Shown: positions 31,990 to 44,596, counted from the stretch's first letter. The stretch is 60,000 nucleotides of DNA from Symsagittifera roscoffensis (GCF_963678635.1 NC_087069.1:29492776-29552775), one strand, 5' to 3'. The notes: generated by a model from the letters alone, not told the origin. Numbers and translations: made by a program.

Positions 31990-34900
31990 GTGTAAGGTTA
32001 AGGTTGCTTGCTCGTTCGCTTCGCTCTTGAGGTTTCCAATTTAGCTGAGGCGTTGACAAACTGTGATTTTGCTCGAGCACAGTTTGTTTTCAGTTGTGTA
32101 GTGATTTTTAAAACTAGATTAAATTTTGCTATGCTGTTTTGGCCACTGGCGCAGTTGGAGTCGTCACTGGTGCTGGGTTGGTTCTCTGCCTGGGCTGCCT
32201 AATGCAGCAGTTGTCTTCTTGGACTGTCTCTTCAACCTCAGGTGTGTATGTTCTCCCCTCCCCCTAGTGCTAGCTTAGGTGTTTTTTTTTGCGATCTTTG
32301 CCTTGCCCTAGTGGTTTTTGCTTAGTTTGATGTGTAAGGTGAAGGTTGCTTGCTCCTTCGCTGTGCTGTTGAGGCTTTCAATTTAGCTGAGGGGTTGGCA
32401 AACTGTGCATTTGCTCGCGCACAGTTTGTTTTCTGCTGTGTAGTGCTTTTTTTAAATTATAATAAATTTTGCTTTGCTGTTTTGCATACTGGCGCAGCTG
32501 GAGTCGTCACTGGTGAAGTGCTGGTTCTGTCTGGGCTGCCTAGTGCAGCAGTTGTCAGCCCAGACCGACTCTTCAACCTCAGGTGTGTATGTTCGCCCCT
32601 CCCCCTAGTGCTAGCTTAGGCGTTTTTTGCGTCGTTTGCCTAGCCCTAGCGGTTTTTGCTTAGTCTGGTGTGTAAGGTTAAGGTTGCTTGCGTGTTTGCT
32701 GCGCTGTTGAGGCTTTCAACTTAGCTGAGGGGTTGACAAACTGTGCATTTGCTCTCGCCCAGTTTGTCTGTTGTGTTGCGTATTTTTTTAGGTTATATGA
32801 AATTTTGCTATGCTGTTTAGGCCACCGGAGCAGTTGGAGTCGTCACTGGTGGTCGGCTGGTTCCCTGTCTGGGCTGCCTAGTGCAGCAGTTGTCTGCCTG
32901 GACCGACTCTTCAACCTCAGGTGTGTATGTTTTCCCCTCCCGCTAGTGCTAGCTTAGGTGTTTTTTGCGTTGTTTGCCTAGCCCTAGTGGTTTTTGCTTA
33001 GTTTGATGTGTAAGGTTAGGGTTGCTTGCTCGTTCGCTGCACTGTTGAGGCTTTCAATTTAGCTGAGGGGTTGGCAAACTGTGCATTTGCTCGCGCACAG
33101 TTTGTTTTCTACTGTGTAGTGTTTTTTTTTAAATTATATTAAGTTTTGCTTTGCTGTTTTGCATACTGGCGCAGCTGGAGTCGTCACTGGTGCTGTGCTG
33201 GTTCTGTCTGGGCTGCCTAGTGCAGCAGTTGTTTGGCTGGATCGACTCTTCAACCTCAGGTGTGTATTTTTTCCCCTACCGCTAGTGCTAGCTTAGGTTT
33301 TTTTTGCGTTGTTTGCCTAGCCCTACTGGTTTTTGCCTAGCCTGGTGTGTAAGGTTAAGGTTGCTTGCTCGTTCGCTGCGCTGTTGAGGCTTTCATTTTA
33401 GCTGAGGGGTTGACAAACTGTGCATTAGCTCGCGCACAGTTTGTTGTCTGTTGTGTAGTGATTTTTTTAGATAATTTTAAATTTTGCAATGCTGTTTAGG
33501 CCGCCGGAGCAGTAGGAGTCGTCACTGGTGCTTGGCTGGTTCTCTGTCTGGGCTGCCTAGTGCAGCAGTTGTCTGCCTGGACCGGCTCTTCAACCTCAGG
33601 TTTGTATGTTCTCCCCTCTCCCTAGTGCTAGCTTAGGTGTTTTTTTTGCGTTGTTTGCCTAGCCCTAGTGGTTTTTTCTTAGTCTGGTTTGTAAGGTTAA
33701 GGTTGCTTGCTCGTGCGCTGCGCTGTTGAGGCTTTCATTTTAGCTGAGGGGTTGACAAACTGTGCATTAGCTCGCGCACAGTTTGTTGTCTGTTGTGTAG
33801 TGATTTTTTTAGATAATTTTAAATTTTGCAATGCTGTTTAGGCCACCGGAGCAGTAGGAGTCGTCATTGGTGCTTGGCTGGTTCTCTGTCTGGGCTGCCT
33901 AGTGCAGCAGTTGTCTGCCTGGACCGGCTCTTCAACCTCAGGTTTGTATGTTCTCCCCTCTCCCTAGTGCTAGCTTAGGTGTTTTTTTTTGCGTTGTTTG
34001 CCTAGCCCTAGTGGTTTTTTCTTAGTCTGGTTTGTAAGGTTAAGGTTGCTTGCTCGTGCGCTGCGCTATTGAGGCTTTCATTTTAGCTGAGGGGTTGACA
34101 AACTGTGCATTTGCTCGCGCACAGTTTGTTGTCTGTTGTGTAGTGATTTTTTTAGATAGTATTAAATTTTGCTATGCTGTTTAGGCCACCGGAGCAGATG
34201 CAGTCGTCACTGGTGCTTGGCTGTTTCTCTGTCTGGGCTGCCTAGTGCAGCAGTTGTCTGCCTGGACCGACTCTTCAACCTCAGGTGTGTATGTTCTCCC
34301 CTCCCCCTAGTGCTAGCTTAGGTTTTTTTTGCGTTGTTTGCCTAGCCCTCGTGGTTTTTGTTCAGTCTGGTTTGTAAGGTTAAGGTTGCTTGCTCGTGCG
34401 CTGCGCTGTTGAGGCTTTCATTTTAGCTGAGGGGTTGACAAACTGTGCATTAGCTCGCGCACAGTTTGTTGTCTGTTGTGTAGTGATTTTTTTAGATAAT
34501 ATTAAATTTTGCTATGCTGTTTAGGCCACCGGAGCAGTAGGAGTCGTCACTGGTGCTTGGCTGGTTCTCTGTCTGGGCTGCCTAGTGCAGCAGTTGTCTA
34601 CCTGGACGAATCTTCAACCTCAGGTGTGTATGTTCTCCCCTCCCCCTTGTGCTAGCTTAGGTGTTTTTTGCTTTGTTTGCCTAGCCCTCGTGGTTTTTGC
34701 TTAGTCTGGTTTGTAAGGTTAAGGTTGCTTGCTCGTGCGCTGCGCTGTTGAGGCTTTCATTTTAGCTGAGGGGTTGACAAACTGTGCATTAGCTCGCGCA
34801 CAGTTTGTTGTCTGTTGTGTAGTGATTTTTTTAGATAATATTAAATTTTGCTATGTTGTTTAGGCCACCGGAGCAGTAGGAGTCGTCACTGGTGCTTGGC

Positions 34901-37635
34901 TGGTTCTCTGTCTGGGCTGCCTAGTGCAGCAGTTGTCTGCCTGGACCGACTCTTCAACCTCAGGTGTGTATGTTCTCCCCTCCCCCTAGTGCTAGCTTAG
35001 GTGTTTTTGCGTTGTTTGCCTAGCCCTAGTGGTTTTTGCTTAGTCTGGTTTGTAAGGTTAAGGTTGCTTGCTCGTGCGCTGAGCTGTTGAGGCTTTCATT
35101 TTAGCTGAGGGGTTGACAAACTGTGCATTTGCTCGCGCACAGTTTGTTGTCTGTTGTGTAGTGATTTTTTTATATAATAATAAATTTTGCTATGCTGTTT
35201 AGGCCACCGGAGCAGTTGAAGTCGTCACTGCTGCTTGGCTGGTTCTCTGTCTGGGCTACCTAGTGCAGCAGTTGTCTGCCTGGACCGACTCTTCAACCTC
35301 AGGTGTGTATGTTCTCCCCTCTCCCTAGTGCTAGCTTAGGTGTTTTTTGCGTTGTTTGCCTAGCCCTCGTGGTTTTTGCTTAGTCTGGTTTGTAAGGTTA
35401 AGGTTGCTTGCTCGTGCGCTGCGCTGTTGAGGCTTTCATTTTAGCTGAGGGATTGACAAACTGTGCATTTGCTCGCGCACAGTTTGTTGTCTGTTGTGTA
35501 GTGATTTTTTTATATAATAATAAATTTTGCTATGCTGTTTAGGCCACCGGAGCAGTTGAAGTCGTCACTGCTGCTTGGCTGGTTCTCTGTCTGGGCTGCC
35601 TAGTGCAGCAGTTGTCTGCCTGGACCGACTCTTCAACCTCAGGTGTGTATGTTCTCCCCTCCCCCTAGTGCTAGCTTAGGTGTTTTTCGCGTTGTTTGCC
35701 TAGCCCTAGTGGTTTCTGCTTAGTCTGGTTTGTAAGGTTAAGGTTGCTTGCGCGTGCGTTGCGCTATTGAGGCTTTCATTTTAGCTGAGGGGTTGACAAA
35801 CTGTGCACTTGCTCGCGCACAGTTTGTTGTCTCTTGTGTAGTGATTCTTTTATATAATATTAAATTTTGCTATGCTGTTTAGGCCACCGGAGCAGTAGGA
35901 GTCGTCACTGCTGCTTGGCTGGTTCTCTGTCTGGGCTGCCTAGTGCAGCAGTTGTCTGCCTGGTCCGACTCTTCAAGCTCAGGTGTGTATGTTCTCCCCT
36001 CCCCCTAGTGCTAGCTTAGGTGTTTTTTGCGTTGTTTGCCTAGCCCTAGTGGTTTTTGCTTAGTCTGGTTTGTAAGGTTAAGGTTGCTTGCTCGTGCGCT
36101 GCGCTGTTGAGGCTTTCATTTTAGCTGAGGGGTTGACAAACTGTGCATTTGCTCGCGCACAGTTTGTTGTCTGTTGTGTAGTGATTTTTTTTATATAATA
36201 TTAAATTTTGCTATGCTGTTTAGGCCACCGGAGCAGTAGGAGTCGTCACTGCTGCTTGGCTGGTTCTCTGTCTGGGCTGCCTAGTGCAGCAGTTGTCTGC
36301 CTGGACCGACTCTTCAACCTCAGGTGTGTATGTTCTCCCCTCCCCCTAGTGCTAGCTTAGGTGTTTTTTGCGTTGTTTGCCTAGCCCTAGTGGTTTCTGC
36401 TTAGTCTGGTTTGTAAGGTTAAGGTTGCTTGCTCGTGCGCTGCGCTGTTGAGGCTTTCATTTTAGCTGAGGGGTTGACAAACTGTGCATTTGCTCGCGCA
36501 CAGTTTGTTGTCTGTTGTGTAGTGATTTTTTTATATAATAATAAATTTTGCTATGCTGTTTAGGCCACCGGAGCAGTTGGAGTCGTCACTGGTGCTTGGC
36601 TGGTTCTCTGTCTGGGCTGCCATTGCAGCAGTTGTCTGCCTGGACCGACTCTTCAACCTCAGGTGTGTATGTTCTCCCCTCCCCCTAGTGCTAGCTTAGG
36701 TGTTTTTTGCGTTGTTTGCCTAGCCCTAGTTGTTTCTGCTTAGTCTGGTTTGTAAGGTTAAGGTTGCTTGCTCGTGCGCTGCGCTGTTGAGGCTTTCATT
36801 TTAGCTGAGGGGTTGACAAACTGTGCATTTGCTCGCGCACAGTTTGTTGTCTGTTGTGTAGTGATTTTTTTATATAATACTAAATTTTGCTATGCTGTTT
36901 AGGCCACCGGAGCAGTTGGAGTCGTCACTGGTGCTTGGCTGGTTCTCTGTCTGGGCTGCCATTGCAGCAGTTGTCTGCCTGGACCGACTCTTCAACCTCA
37001 GGTGTGTATGTTCTCCCCTCCCCCTAGTGCTAGCTTAGGTGTTTTTTGCGTTGTTTGCCTAGCCCTAGTGGTTTCTGCTTAGTCTGGTTTGTAAGGTTAA
37101 GGTTGCTTGCTCGTGCGCTGCGCTGTTGAGGCTTTCATTTTAGCTGAGGGGTTGACAAACTGTGCATTTGCTCGCGCACAGTTTGTTGTCTGTTGTGTAG
37201 TGATTTTTTTATATAATATTAAATTTTGCTATGCTGTTTAGGCCACCGGAGCAGTAGGAGTCGTCACTGCTGCTTGGCTGGTTCTCTGTCTGGGCTGCCT
37301 AGTGCAGCAGTTGTCTGCCTGGACCGATTCTTCAACCTCAGGTGTGTATGATCTCCCCTCCCCCTAGTGCTAGCTTAGGTGTTTTTTTTGCGTTGTTTGC
37401 CTAGCCCTACTGGTTTTCGCTTAGCCTGGTGAGTAAGGTTAAGGTTGCTTGCTCGTTCGCTGCGCTGTTGAGGCTTTCATTTTAGCTGAGGGGTTGACAA
37501 ACTGTGCATTTGCTCGCGCACAGTTTGTTGTCTGTTGTGTAGTGGTTTTTTTTTAATTATATTAAATTTTGCTATGCTGTTTAGGCCACCGGAGCAGTTG
37601 GAGTCGTCACTGGTGCTCGGCTGGTTCTCTGTCTG
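31990..37635. repeat. Satellite array: 17 units of about 340 bp
   Basis: The phrase ttagctgagg recurs at about 32041, 32384, 32722, 33060, 33398, 33740, 34084, 34424, 34763, 35101, 35441, 35782, 36121, 36463, 36802, 37140 and 37480. Unit length is 338-344 bp. The first and last units are the most diverged and the inner ones almost identical. Every unit keeps an inverted repeat ACAAACTGTGC...GCACAGTTTGT (11-bp stem) and a second one, GCTGC...GCAGC. The plus strand is strongly T+G rich. Frames inside are short and not conserved, so I call no gene. Confidence 0.95.
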
Positions 37636-38075
37636 ATCTGTCCAGGGCAACAAATGAGTCTCAGTGAAACAAATGAATGTCATATTTGAAAAAGAAGGAA
37701 CAGAAATATTAACAATATAACAATTTTTCGAGCAATATAACTCAAAATCTGACTTATAGGCTTTTTTCCAATTTCCACCCCCCTGTTTTCTCAAGTTCAA
37801 TATTTTTAAATTTTTAAAAACGACTTCTAATGTTATAAACTTCGTTGGGGGTTGGGAAATTGGAAAAGAGCCCAATTATGTGGTTCATTTTCTTGTTCTT
37901 CAACATCTAGCAAGTGTTTTAGTTAAAATATTGAAAATAAAACATTTCAATAAATCTTTTAAACAGCTTGTTTTTTTGCCTTGTTTGCAAAAAAATTGAT
38001 CAAAACTGTTTTTAGACCCTTGAATCGATCTGCCCCGGAGTCTTTTTGAAGTTTTAGTGAGTGGAAATCTATCCA
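37636..38075. other. Spacer between satellite and palindrome
   Basis: No gene recognised. A minus frame of 132 codons (37477-37875) runs into the satellite and shows no domain. Confidence 0.4.
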
Positions 38076-38467
38076 ACAAAAACTTGGAAACCAGATCTGA
38101 GCATCGTAAAATCTTGCCTATTTCAGATCTTGTCCAGACATGGTGCATGTTTCGTTTGGACATGGACATGTCTGAATCAGGACTGAGGCAGGCATGGATT
38201 CCATCACAAAAGCAGATCTGCTCAAGGCCTGATTCAGACCTGGGGCACACATGGGTCAGACCTGGTGCAGATCTGCAGCAGGTCTGACCCATGTGTGCCC
38301 CAGGTCTGAATCAGGCCTTGAGCAGATCTGCTTTTGTGATGGAATCCATGACTGCCTCAGTCCTGATTCAGACATGTCCATGTCCAAACGAAACATGCAC
38401 CATGTCTGGACAAGATCTGAAATAGGCAAGATTTTACGATGCTCAGATCTGGTTTCCAAGTTTTTGT
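38076..38467. repeat. 392-bp near-perfect palindrome without spacer
   Basis: The sequence reads almost the same on both strands around a centre between 38271 and 38272 (TGCAGATCTGCA). I see only about two mismatched pairs in 196. Both arms are rich in CAGATCTG, CAGACCTG and GACATG words. The mirrored frames on the two strands are a consequence. It could be a foldback transposon, a hairpin-RNA source or a recombination product. Confidence 0.95.
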
Positions 38468-39430
38468 AAGGTACGGGAAACTAACAAGAAACACAAAAAT
38501 TGTAATTTGTAGTTATGCGCCAATATGACACAGAACTGCAACAAGGCTGATGTTACTAATCAAATCTTAATTTTTGCTTCATTGGCAGCTTTAAGGCTAC
38601 AAAATTGCTTATATCAGGGCAAAGTTCTAAATAATCTGACTATCCATAAAAAATTCTCTAATCTTCATAATTAATTTGTTTTAAAAAATTTTTATTACTA
38701 AACTTACTAGAAATTTTTCATAACAAACTTTCATAGAAAAGTATAGATGTTATAAAAACTATTTATTCCACATTGCACTATTTTTCTGAAAAATAGTCGT
38801 GCCCTCATATTTGCGAAATTTTCGCACAAATTTTTGTGTTTGAACTTCAAGGTTCTTTTTAAGCTTCAAGATTCTTTTTGATAAAAGAAACAAAACTGAG
38901 AAAAATTGTTTTTTTTTCCGATGCACACCAACGTAGAATCTCTCTTCAAAATTACTCCGTTTTTTGCCTTTGTTCTTGAAGCGCTTAATCTGCTTCTTGT
39001 CGAGAAAATGAACTTGAAGTAAACTTATAGCAAAATTTAAAAAAACCTCAATACGATCTTAGTTTTCACACTTAATTGATATTAATGAAATCAAAAATTG
39101 GGAAATCTGGACCAATATGGACTTATAAAAAAACTGATTCATGTTTTTGAGCGCGCAAATTTTTCGGGCTTCTGTTATTGAAGCGCGCAAATTGTTTGAC
39201 ATTTTCTCAAAAAATGTTGAAAAAAAAACAAGTTAATTTAAACCAACAGTAAGAATAAAACAGCTGACCGATACAAAGAATTAATTTTTTTAAAAAGCAA
39301 AAAATACACGACCTAAATAAATGAAGCTCAAATCGTTTTCTTGAACCTAATATACTTTTTTTTTAAATATTAGTTTGTAGAGCATGAGGTTCATGCTGAA
39401 ATACTCATAATGGATCTGTACCTGGATAGT
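38468..39430. other. No gene recognised
   Basis: AT-rich sequence with no long frame. The short minus frame just below 39431 is read-through of the S1 exon into its intron. Confidence 0.5.
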
Positions 39431-39562
39431 TTTTGGGTATTTTGGATTAAAATAATCTCTTGTACATCTCTCCAGTGGGTTTCCCAGCGTTGGAAACACA
39501 AGCTGGCTGAGTTTGATGACTGCTATATCATTGACAGATGAAGGATTTCTGAAATCGTATCT
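39431..39562 (-). CDS. S1 (trypsin-like) protease exon with catalytic Asp motif
   Basis: In gene direction the exon starts after ctgcttccag and ends at a gtacag donor following KTIQ. It encodes YDFRNPSSVNDIAVIKLSQL, where NDIAVIKL is the conserved DIAL-type box around the second catalytic residue of S1 proteases, and then NPLERCTRDYFN. It begins in phase 2 and ends in phase 0. The S1 last exon at 9305-9580 begins in phase 0 on the same strand and could follow it, but a 30-kb intron full of other genes and elements is unlikely, so a duplicated, broken locus is the simpler reading. No His-box exon was found upstream. Confidence 0.6.
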
Positions 39563-40894
39563 GGAAGCAGAGCAAATGATTTTCATACTCAATTATAACA
39601 TCATCAAATCTGCTTGCGTTTCTCTCAGTTTCCTAAAAACAAAACTTAGTCCTGCCTTGATTTTCTCAAAATATAACTTGCCTCAAAACAAAGTCGCAAT
39701 TGAAATTTCTTGCCGCTAACAGACAGTATAAGAAAATCCTCATTGTTTATTGAAGTCAAAAAATGATTGAACCAATTTTCAAATTTTGAGTTTCAAAAAA
39801 AAAACCGAAAATTGAAACAATGGACTGAATTGTATTCAAAAATGAGGCCTCTGCAGCCGTGCAATTATCTGTCGAGTATCCTGAGCCACTGCAATTTGCT
39901 TCTACCAAAATGTCACCCGTAGATTTAAAAACCCAAATGGAAAGCACAGTCAGCAAGGAGCAGCAAACTTGTTTTATAATTTTTTCAACATTTTGGAAAA
40001 CTTTTACGGGTGTTAAAAAAAGTTGATCTACTCTTTTTAATCCCAATAAGTTCTCTCAGTCTCCTTTTTTCTTTCCTTTTATCATTATTCAATATGTAGA
40101 ATTCAAGTATTAACATAAAATAAATGCTCGAAATCAAATTGAAACTTTTCAATTGAGGTGGCAAGCGAAATTTTAAACGTCCAATTTATTTTTTACTTTT
40201 CAGTTCTCACATTTTAGTGTCAGGTTTTTGTATCAGGTCCCTCAAAATTTGTATCGGCACAGAATATCTAACTTTCTGGAGGTTGTGGCAACCTGGGGTC
40301 AAGCCTAAGAGCTTCATTACTTAATAAGCCATTTGTTTTTTTTTGTAGCGCTTTGATTGTTCGAAATTTGCCAAAATGCTGGACTAAGTGATGCGCCATT
40401 TTATGCAATTCTGTGCGATATTTCGACGCAGCCGCGGTTTAAGTGAGTTTAAGGAACACATATTATTCCCACTATTCCCAAGTTCTATGATATTATGAAA
40501 AAAGTTTGCAAAATCTTGGTTTAATTTTGGAGAACATCTTTGTTTTCTTGGCAAGTTCTTTTCAAAGAATCAAAGAAATTCAAAAAACTCGGCAAAAATT
40601 CCAAAACTTCTGGAAAAAAAATAGATTGCAGAAATTTAAAAAAATATGGGCGCTGTTATTTTCAAGATACTCACAAAAATTTCCAGCTCAAAGCAATCTA
40701 TCAGTCTTAAAGCGCTTAAATTTTTTTATAAGTTTAATTAACTACTCAAAATAAGCGATTATAAATTAAAAAAATTAATTGACAATCATCAGTTTTAGGT
40801 TTAGAATTATTGCAAAAATTTTACAGTTTCACAATTACGGATTTTAAAAATGACGTGTTTGCAAGTTAAAATCACGATAATTGCCAGGTCAATT
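39563..40894. other. Upstream of the S1 exon; possible coding scrap at 39840-39935
   Basis: 39721-39790 repeats the intronic segment at 9725. On the minus strand 39935-39840 reads GDILVEANCSGSGYSTDNC and continues with a Cys and acidic residues, which has coding character, but I see no splice sites or family. The rest is AT-rich with no gene recognised. Confidence 0.35.
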
Positions 40895-40922
40895 GACACT
40901 TGCGCTGCCAAACGCAAGTGTC
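40895..40922. repeat. Perfect 10-bp stem hairpin
   Basis: GACACTTGCG and CGCAAGTGTC pair exactly around an 8-nt loop. No poly-T or gene boundary suggests a terminator role. Confidence 0.8.
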
Positions 40923-41615
40923 CGAGCTTTTTTCTCAAGCTTTGGTTTTTGTGATTGGACACGTTTGTAATTTTACGTGATTAATTACAGAGTTTTGCGA
41001 ACGCGTTTTTCGCAATTTATGTTGACTTTAAATGAAAAATGATAAGACAAAATTTGCTTAGAACTTCAACAGATTTATTATGGTACAATTCATTTTGCGA
41101 AATTCGGGCCCGAAGTTTTATCCCAAAAAGGACTGAAATGGGTTTGTTTTTTCTCAATCAAACATAACCAGTAGAAAAAGAGTCAAAGAACGCAAGTCAA
41201 CAGAAAAAATACAAACCATTTTTTTGAAAAAGAATCTCATTTTGGAACTTTGAAGAAAAAATAAGATAGCCTTAAAAAACAAAATAGCCTTAGAGAACAA
41301 TTTGTGAACAACATTTTTGATACAAATTACCCAATTTGAAATAAGAAATTGGATCAACAATTATGTTTGTATTTCGCTGGGAAATACGAAAAATAAATGT
41401 CACTTTCGAGACTAGAAGTCGATCACACTTAACGTCATTTTTACTCTTTTGCTGTTTGTTAGTGGAGTCGATTTTCCTCTTAACAAAGGAAATGAACTGA
41501 ATTTAAAACGAATTCGAAAATCAAACCACAAAAACAGCCTGAAAAAAGTTAAAGACTTTTCCCGAAAACAAAACAAAACCTTTAAAAGAGTCCGAACTAC
41601 GTTAATCGACTCTTA
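40923..41615. other. No gene recognised
   Basis: AT-rich flank of the 18-kb LTR element. The last four bases (CTTA, 41612-41615) are its left target duplication. Confidence 0.5.
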
Positions 41616-42025
41616 TGAGTTATAACCGATGTGGTTAACTCATAGAGTAATTTCGGATAGGGTACACCGTCTGCTCGTCACGCTATCTTATTTTCGGCCG
41701 GATAGATTCGTGCAACTTCTTAGTCTAATACCGATCCTAATCTTACTCTTATACTATCTAGTCTCAGGTTGTTTAACTAGTCTCTGCTAGGCTCAATAGA
41801 TCTAGGGTATACTGGTTTATTGCGGCTGCTGAAGTTCTCTTGGAGAGGCAACTAATTTCTAAGTTAAATTCAAATCTCTCTGGTGCTGAAATTACAAGTA
41901 GTTTCAGCACTTACAAATAAGTGGGTTGTTAGTTAGATGGATCATGATTGGTTAATATTAAATACTTTACAGTGGTAAAATATCTAATTTATCCAATCAT
42001 AAAATGTAGTTTAGATCAGGTTCCA
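41616..42025 (-). repeat. 3' LTR
   Basis: Same length and ends as the 5' LTR. It is preceded in element direction by ccggatggg, a weak polypurine tract for plus-strand priming. Confidence 0.95.
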
Positions 42026-42895
42026 CCCATCCGGGTTTTACAGAGTTTTTTAGAATAGTCTTTCTGCAATTCAAAGGATGGATGATGGACGTTGGTATTT
42101 GGCGAACATCATATTTCTTCTGGGTTCTCTTGTTAGAGAAGTTCCAGGATCAATCGTTGTGTCTTCTTATGACAACGACTGGGTTTTCTCAACAAACTCA
42201 AATCTGATTTCAGAATGGTTTGCTATGACAGGCTTTTCTGTTTCATGTAGAGAACTTCTTTTGTGTTCAACCTCGTCTGGGAATGGCGTGGAGATTGTGC
42301 GTGGAGGGGATGCCTGGTTACTCGGATCTGTACGTATACTTGAACATCGAGGTGGTCATTGGTCTAATTCAATGAAGTCCTTTTCTGCGAAGTCAAGTCG
42401 TACTCTAAATCCTTTGAGTTGTGATTGTGGACGGCATATTGGTTGTGGTTGGCCATTCTTTTTCGAGTATAGTGGGGTCATTTTGTTTTGGGAAAAATTT
42501 AATTTACAAATTTTCATCATTATTAGAATTACTGCTTTTAGGGAAATAATTTATAAATTAATTTATTACATTTGTATGAATTTTATTTAATTTAGCTGGT
42601 GCAAAAGATTATTAGAGTTTGGGACAATTTGAAGAAGATTTCTATTTTTTATTTTTCTTTTGTGTATTTTGCAGATAATCGTGGGATGAAGACTAAAAAT
42701 CTAAATAAGACATGGATAAAGAATGGTTAGTATTTATTTTAAATTTATTAGTGAAAAATATGTATAAATTATACTTACCTGTTAGTCGTCGGGGAAAAAA
42801 CCGTGGGGGAAGATGTTGTGTATTATGTCGGAATTTGTTAGTAATTTTGCTAGTATGCGAATGGTGTTTTTAGTTTGAAGCAGTGGCCAAAGCAA
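42026..42895. other. 3' untranslated region of the LTR element with an antisense ORF
   Basis: No sense ORF. The plus strand has a 170-codon frame (42078-42590) starting MDDGRWYLANIIFLLG and containing several Cys, with no known domain. It may be chance or an antisense gene. Confidence 0.4.
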
Positions 42896-44590
42896 TTAAA
42901 GTGCTTTAATAGTTTTTAGTTTTTCAGTGCCAACTGCAAACTCATAAGGTGTGTTTTGGATGAGATTATATAATTTGTGATTGTATTTAGTGTTGTGGAT
43001 GAATTCTAATATCGGGATTTCTATAGGTTGAATAAATTCATGTGGGATAAGGAAGGGTCTGGATTCTTCTGCGTTGAAGGTCTTCGTGATGGGACAAAAA
43101 ATATACATTTGGGTTATGGGATCGGAATTGCGAAGAATACCGTGAAAGTTAGTATCCTTGATGCAATATGTGAAGTTAAGAAAAAATGGTGAAGTGTATT
43201 TAGAGTTAATAAACTGAAAACGGTGGTGTGGTTGTCTTGATGGAGCGTGTAGGTCAAAATGATTTTGTATGAAGCGATAATATGTATATGTGTGGGTTTG
43301 TTTAGTGCGTAACATAATGTCGTGTGAGCAGTGCAAATCGCGTTCATGTGGTGCAAGGAAATTGAAGGTTAGTGAAAATAGTTGAAATCTTTCTTTAAAA
43401 CTTTCGTAAATTTGCATGTCGGTTAGTGCTTCAGAAATGACGTGGTCGAATTTGCGATCAAATATATTGAGTGTAAATACATATGGTGTTTTGATGAAGA
43501 ATTTTTCTGTGATTTGTGAGTTAGCGAAGCGATCATCATCTAAAAATTGGTCTTGGTTAGCTCGGATGATGTTATGATTGTAATATTCTAGCGTATATTC
43601 GTTAGCTCGGGGTGCAGTGAATGTTTTTAGTGACTTTTTATATCCTATATAAGTAAATTGTCTATGTGTGAGTGATGTGGTGAGTCGATATAGCATATCT
43701 TGATTTCTTTCTATATCGATGTGAGTATTAGATAAAGGTAGGCAAAGGGGATTATTAAAATGATAATATGATGTCCAATGAAGTGTAGGCATTAAAACAT
43801 GTTCATCTACAAAACTACGTGTGTCGTTAGTGTCGTTAGGGGTGTTCAAAGTATACTGTGGAAATGAAGGTAAGGTGATTGCTAAAAAATCTTTCGTGTT
43901 AGTGTGATTTGGATGACTAATATATTCACGGGCTGTTCCTGGTTTTGTTGGAAATGGATGGTTGGGGAATTTTCTTTTGAAAGGGCGATAAGCTCTATTA
44001 GTGCTATTTGATGATTCGGTGGGTGTGGATGATGGAGCTAATGATGCGGTATAAGCTGAAGAGGGTGTAGGGGTAGGTGGGTTTGATGATTCATTTGTGG
44101 ATGAAATCTGATTTATAGTGGGGGTGTCAAGGTGGAAGGGTTGTTGTTGTAGGGTGATAAAATTATCTAGTTCTTGGGAGATTTGGGGAGTATCTGGCGA
44201 ATTGGATGATCGGTCTGAATGAAATGAAGAGTAGGTTGGGGTGACTTATGAAGCATAAGAGGGTGTAGAAATGGATGGGAGTGGGTTATTTGGTGGGATT
44301 GGTTGAAAAGGGGGTTTTGAAAAAACTGAGGAGTTGGTTTGAAAATTATTGGATTGAGATGGTTCAGAGTCTGCAAATTCATCAGGGGTTTCAATATTTG
44401 GGTTATTGAGTTGTGAAATGGAGTATAAAACTGAGATATGTGAATTAGTGTCTGAATTCATGCCTGATGTTATATTACTGGTTGGGAAATCGGGTGGCGG
44501 GAAAGCAAAAAGTGGAATTATTGTAATTGGAGTGTTGAGGTTGGTTGGATGGGAATTCGAGCGGTGTAGGAATCCAAGTTGTCGGCTCAT
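42896..44590 (-). pseudogene. Post-envelope ORF, unknown function; one in-frame TAA
   Basis: ATG 44590 lies nine bases past the env stop and in the same frame. About 114 codons, a TAA at 44246-44248, then about 450 more codons. The first half is Pro/Ser/Asn-rich and disordered with a basic patch, RPFKRKFP. The second half (ATG-less start near 43849 possible) is globular, rich in aromatic and His residues (DEHVLMPTLHWTSYYHF, YRLTTSLTHRQFTYIGYKK, HERDLHCSHDIM). I do not recognise the family. Position after env is that of accessory genes in complex retroviruses. Confidence 0.5.
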
Positions 44591-44596
44591 CGTGGG

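Noticed and set aside
32008-32957. Repeated frames of 64-89 codons starting MLVRFA/MLLRCA in the satellite
   Set aside because: They occur only in the first diverged units and are broken in the others, so they follow from the repeat and are not a gene.
31990-37635. CRISPR-like array
   Set aside because: Units of 340 bp are contiguous satellite repeats in an animal genome, without short repeats separated by unique spacers.
38057-38469. Mirrored plus and minus ORFs at the palindrome
   Set aside because: They are the two readings of one inverted repeat.
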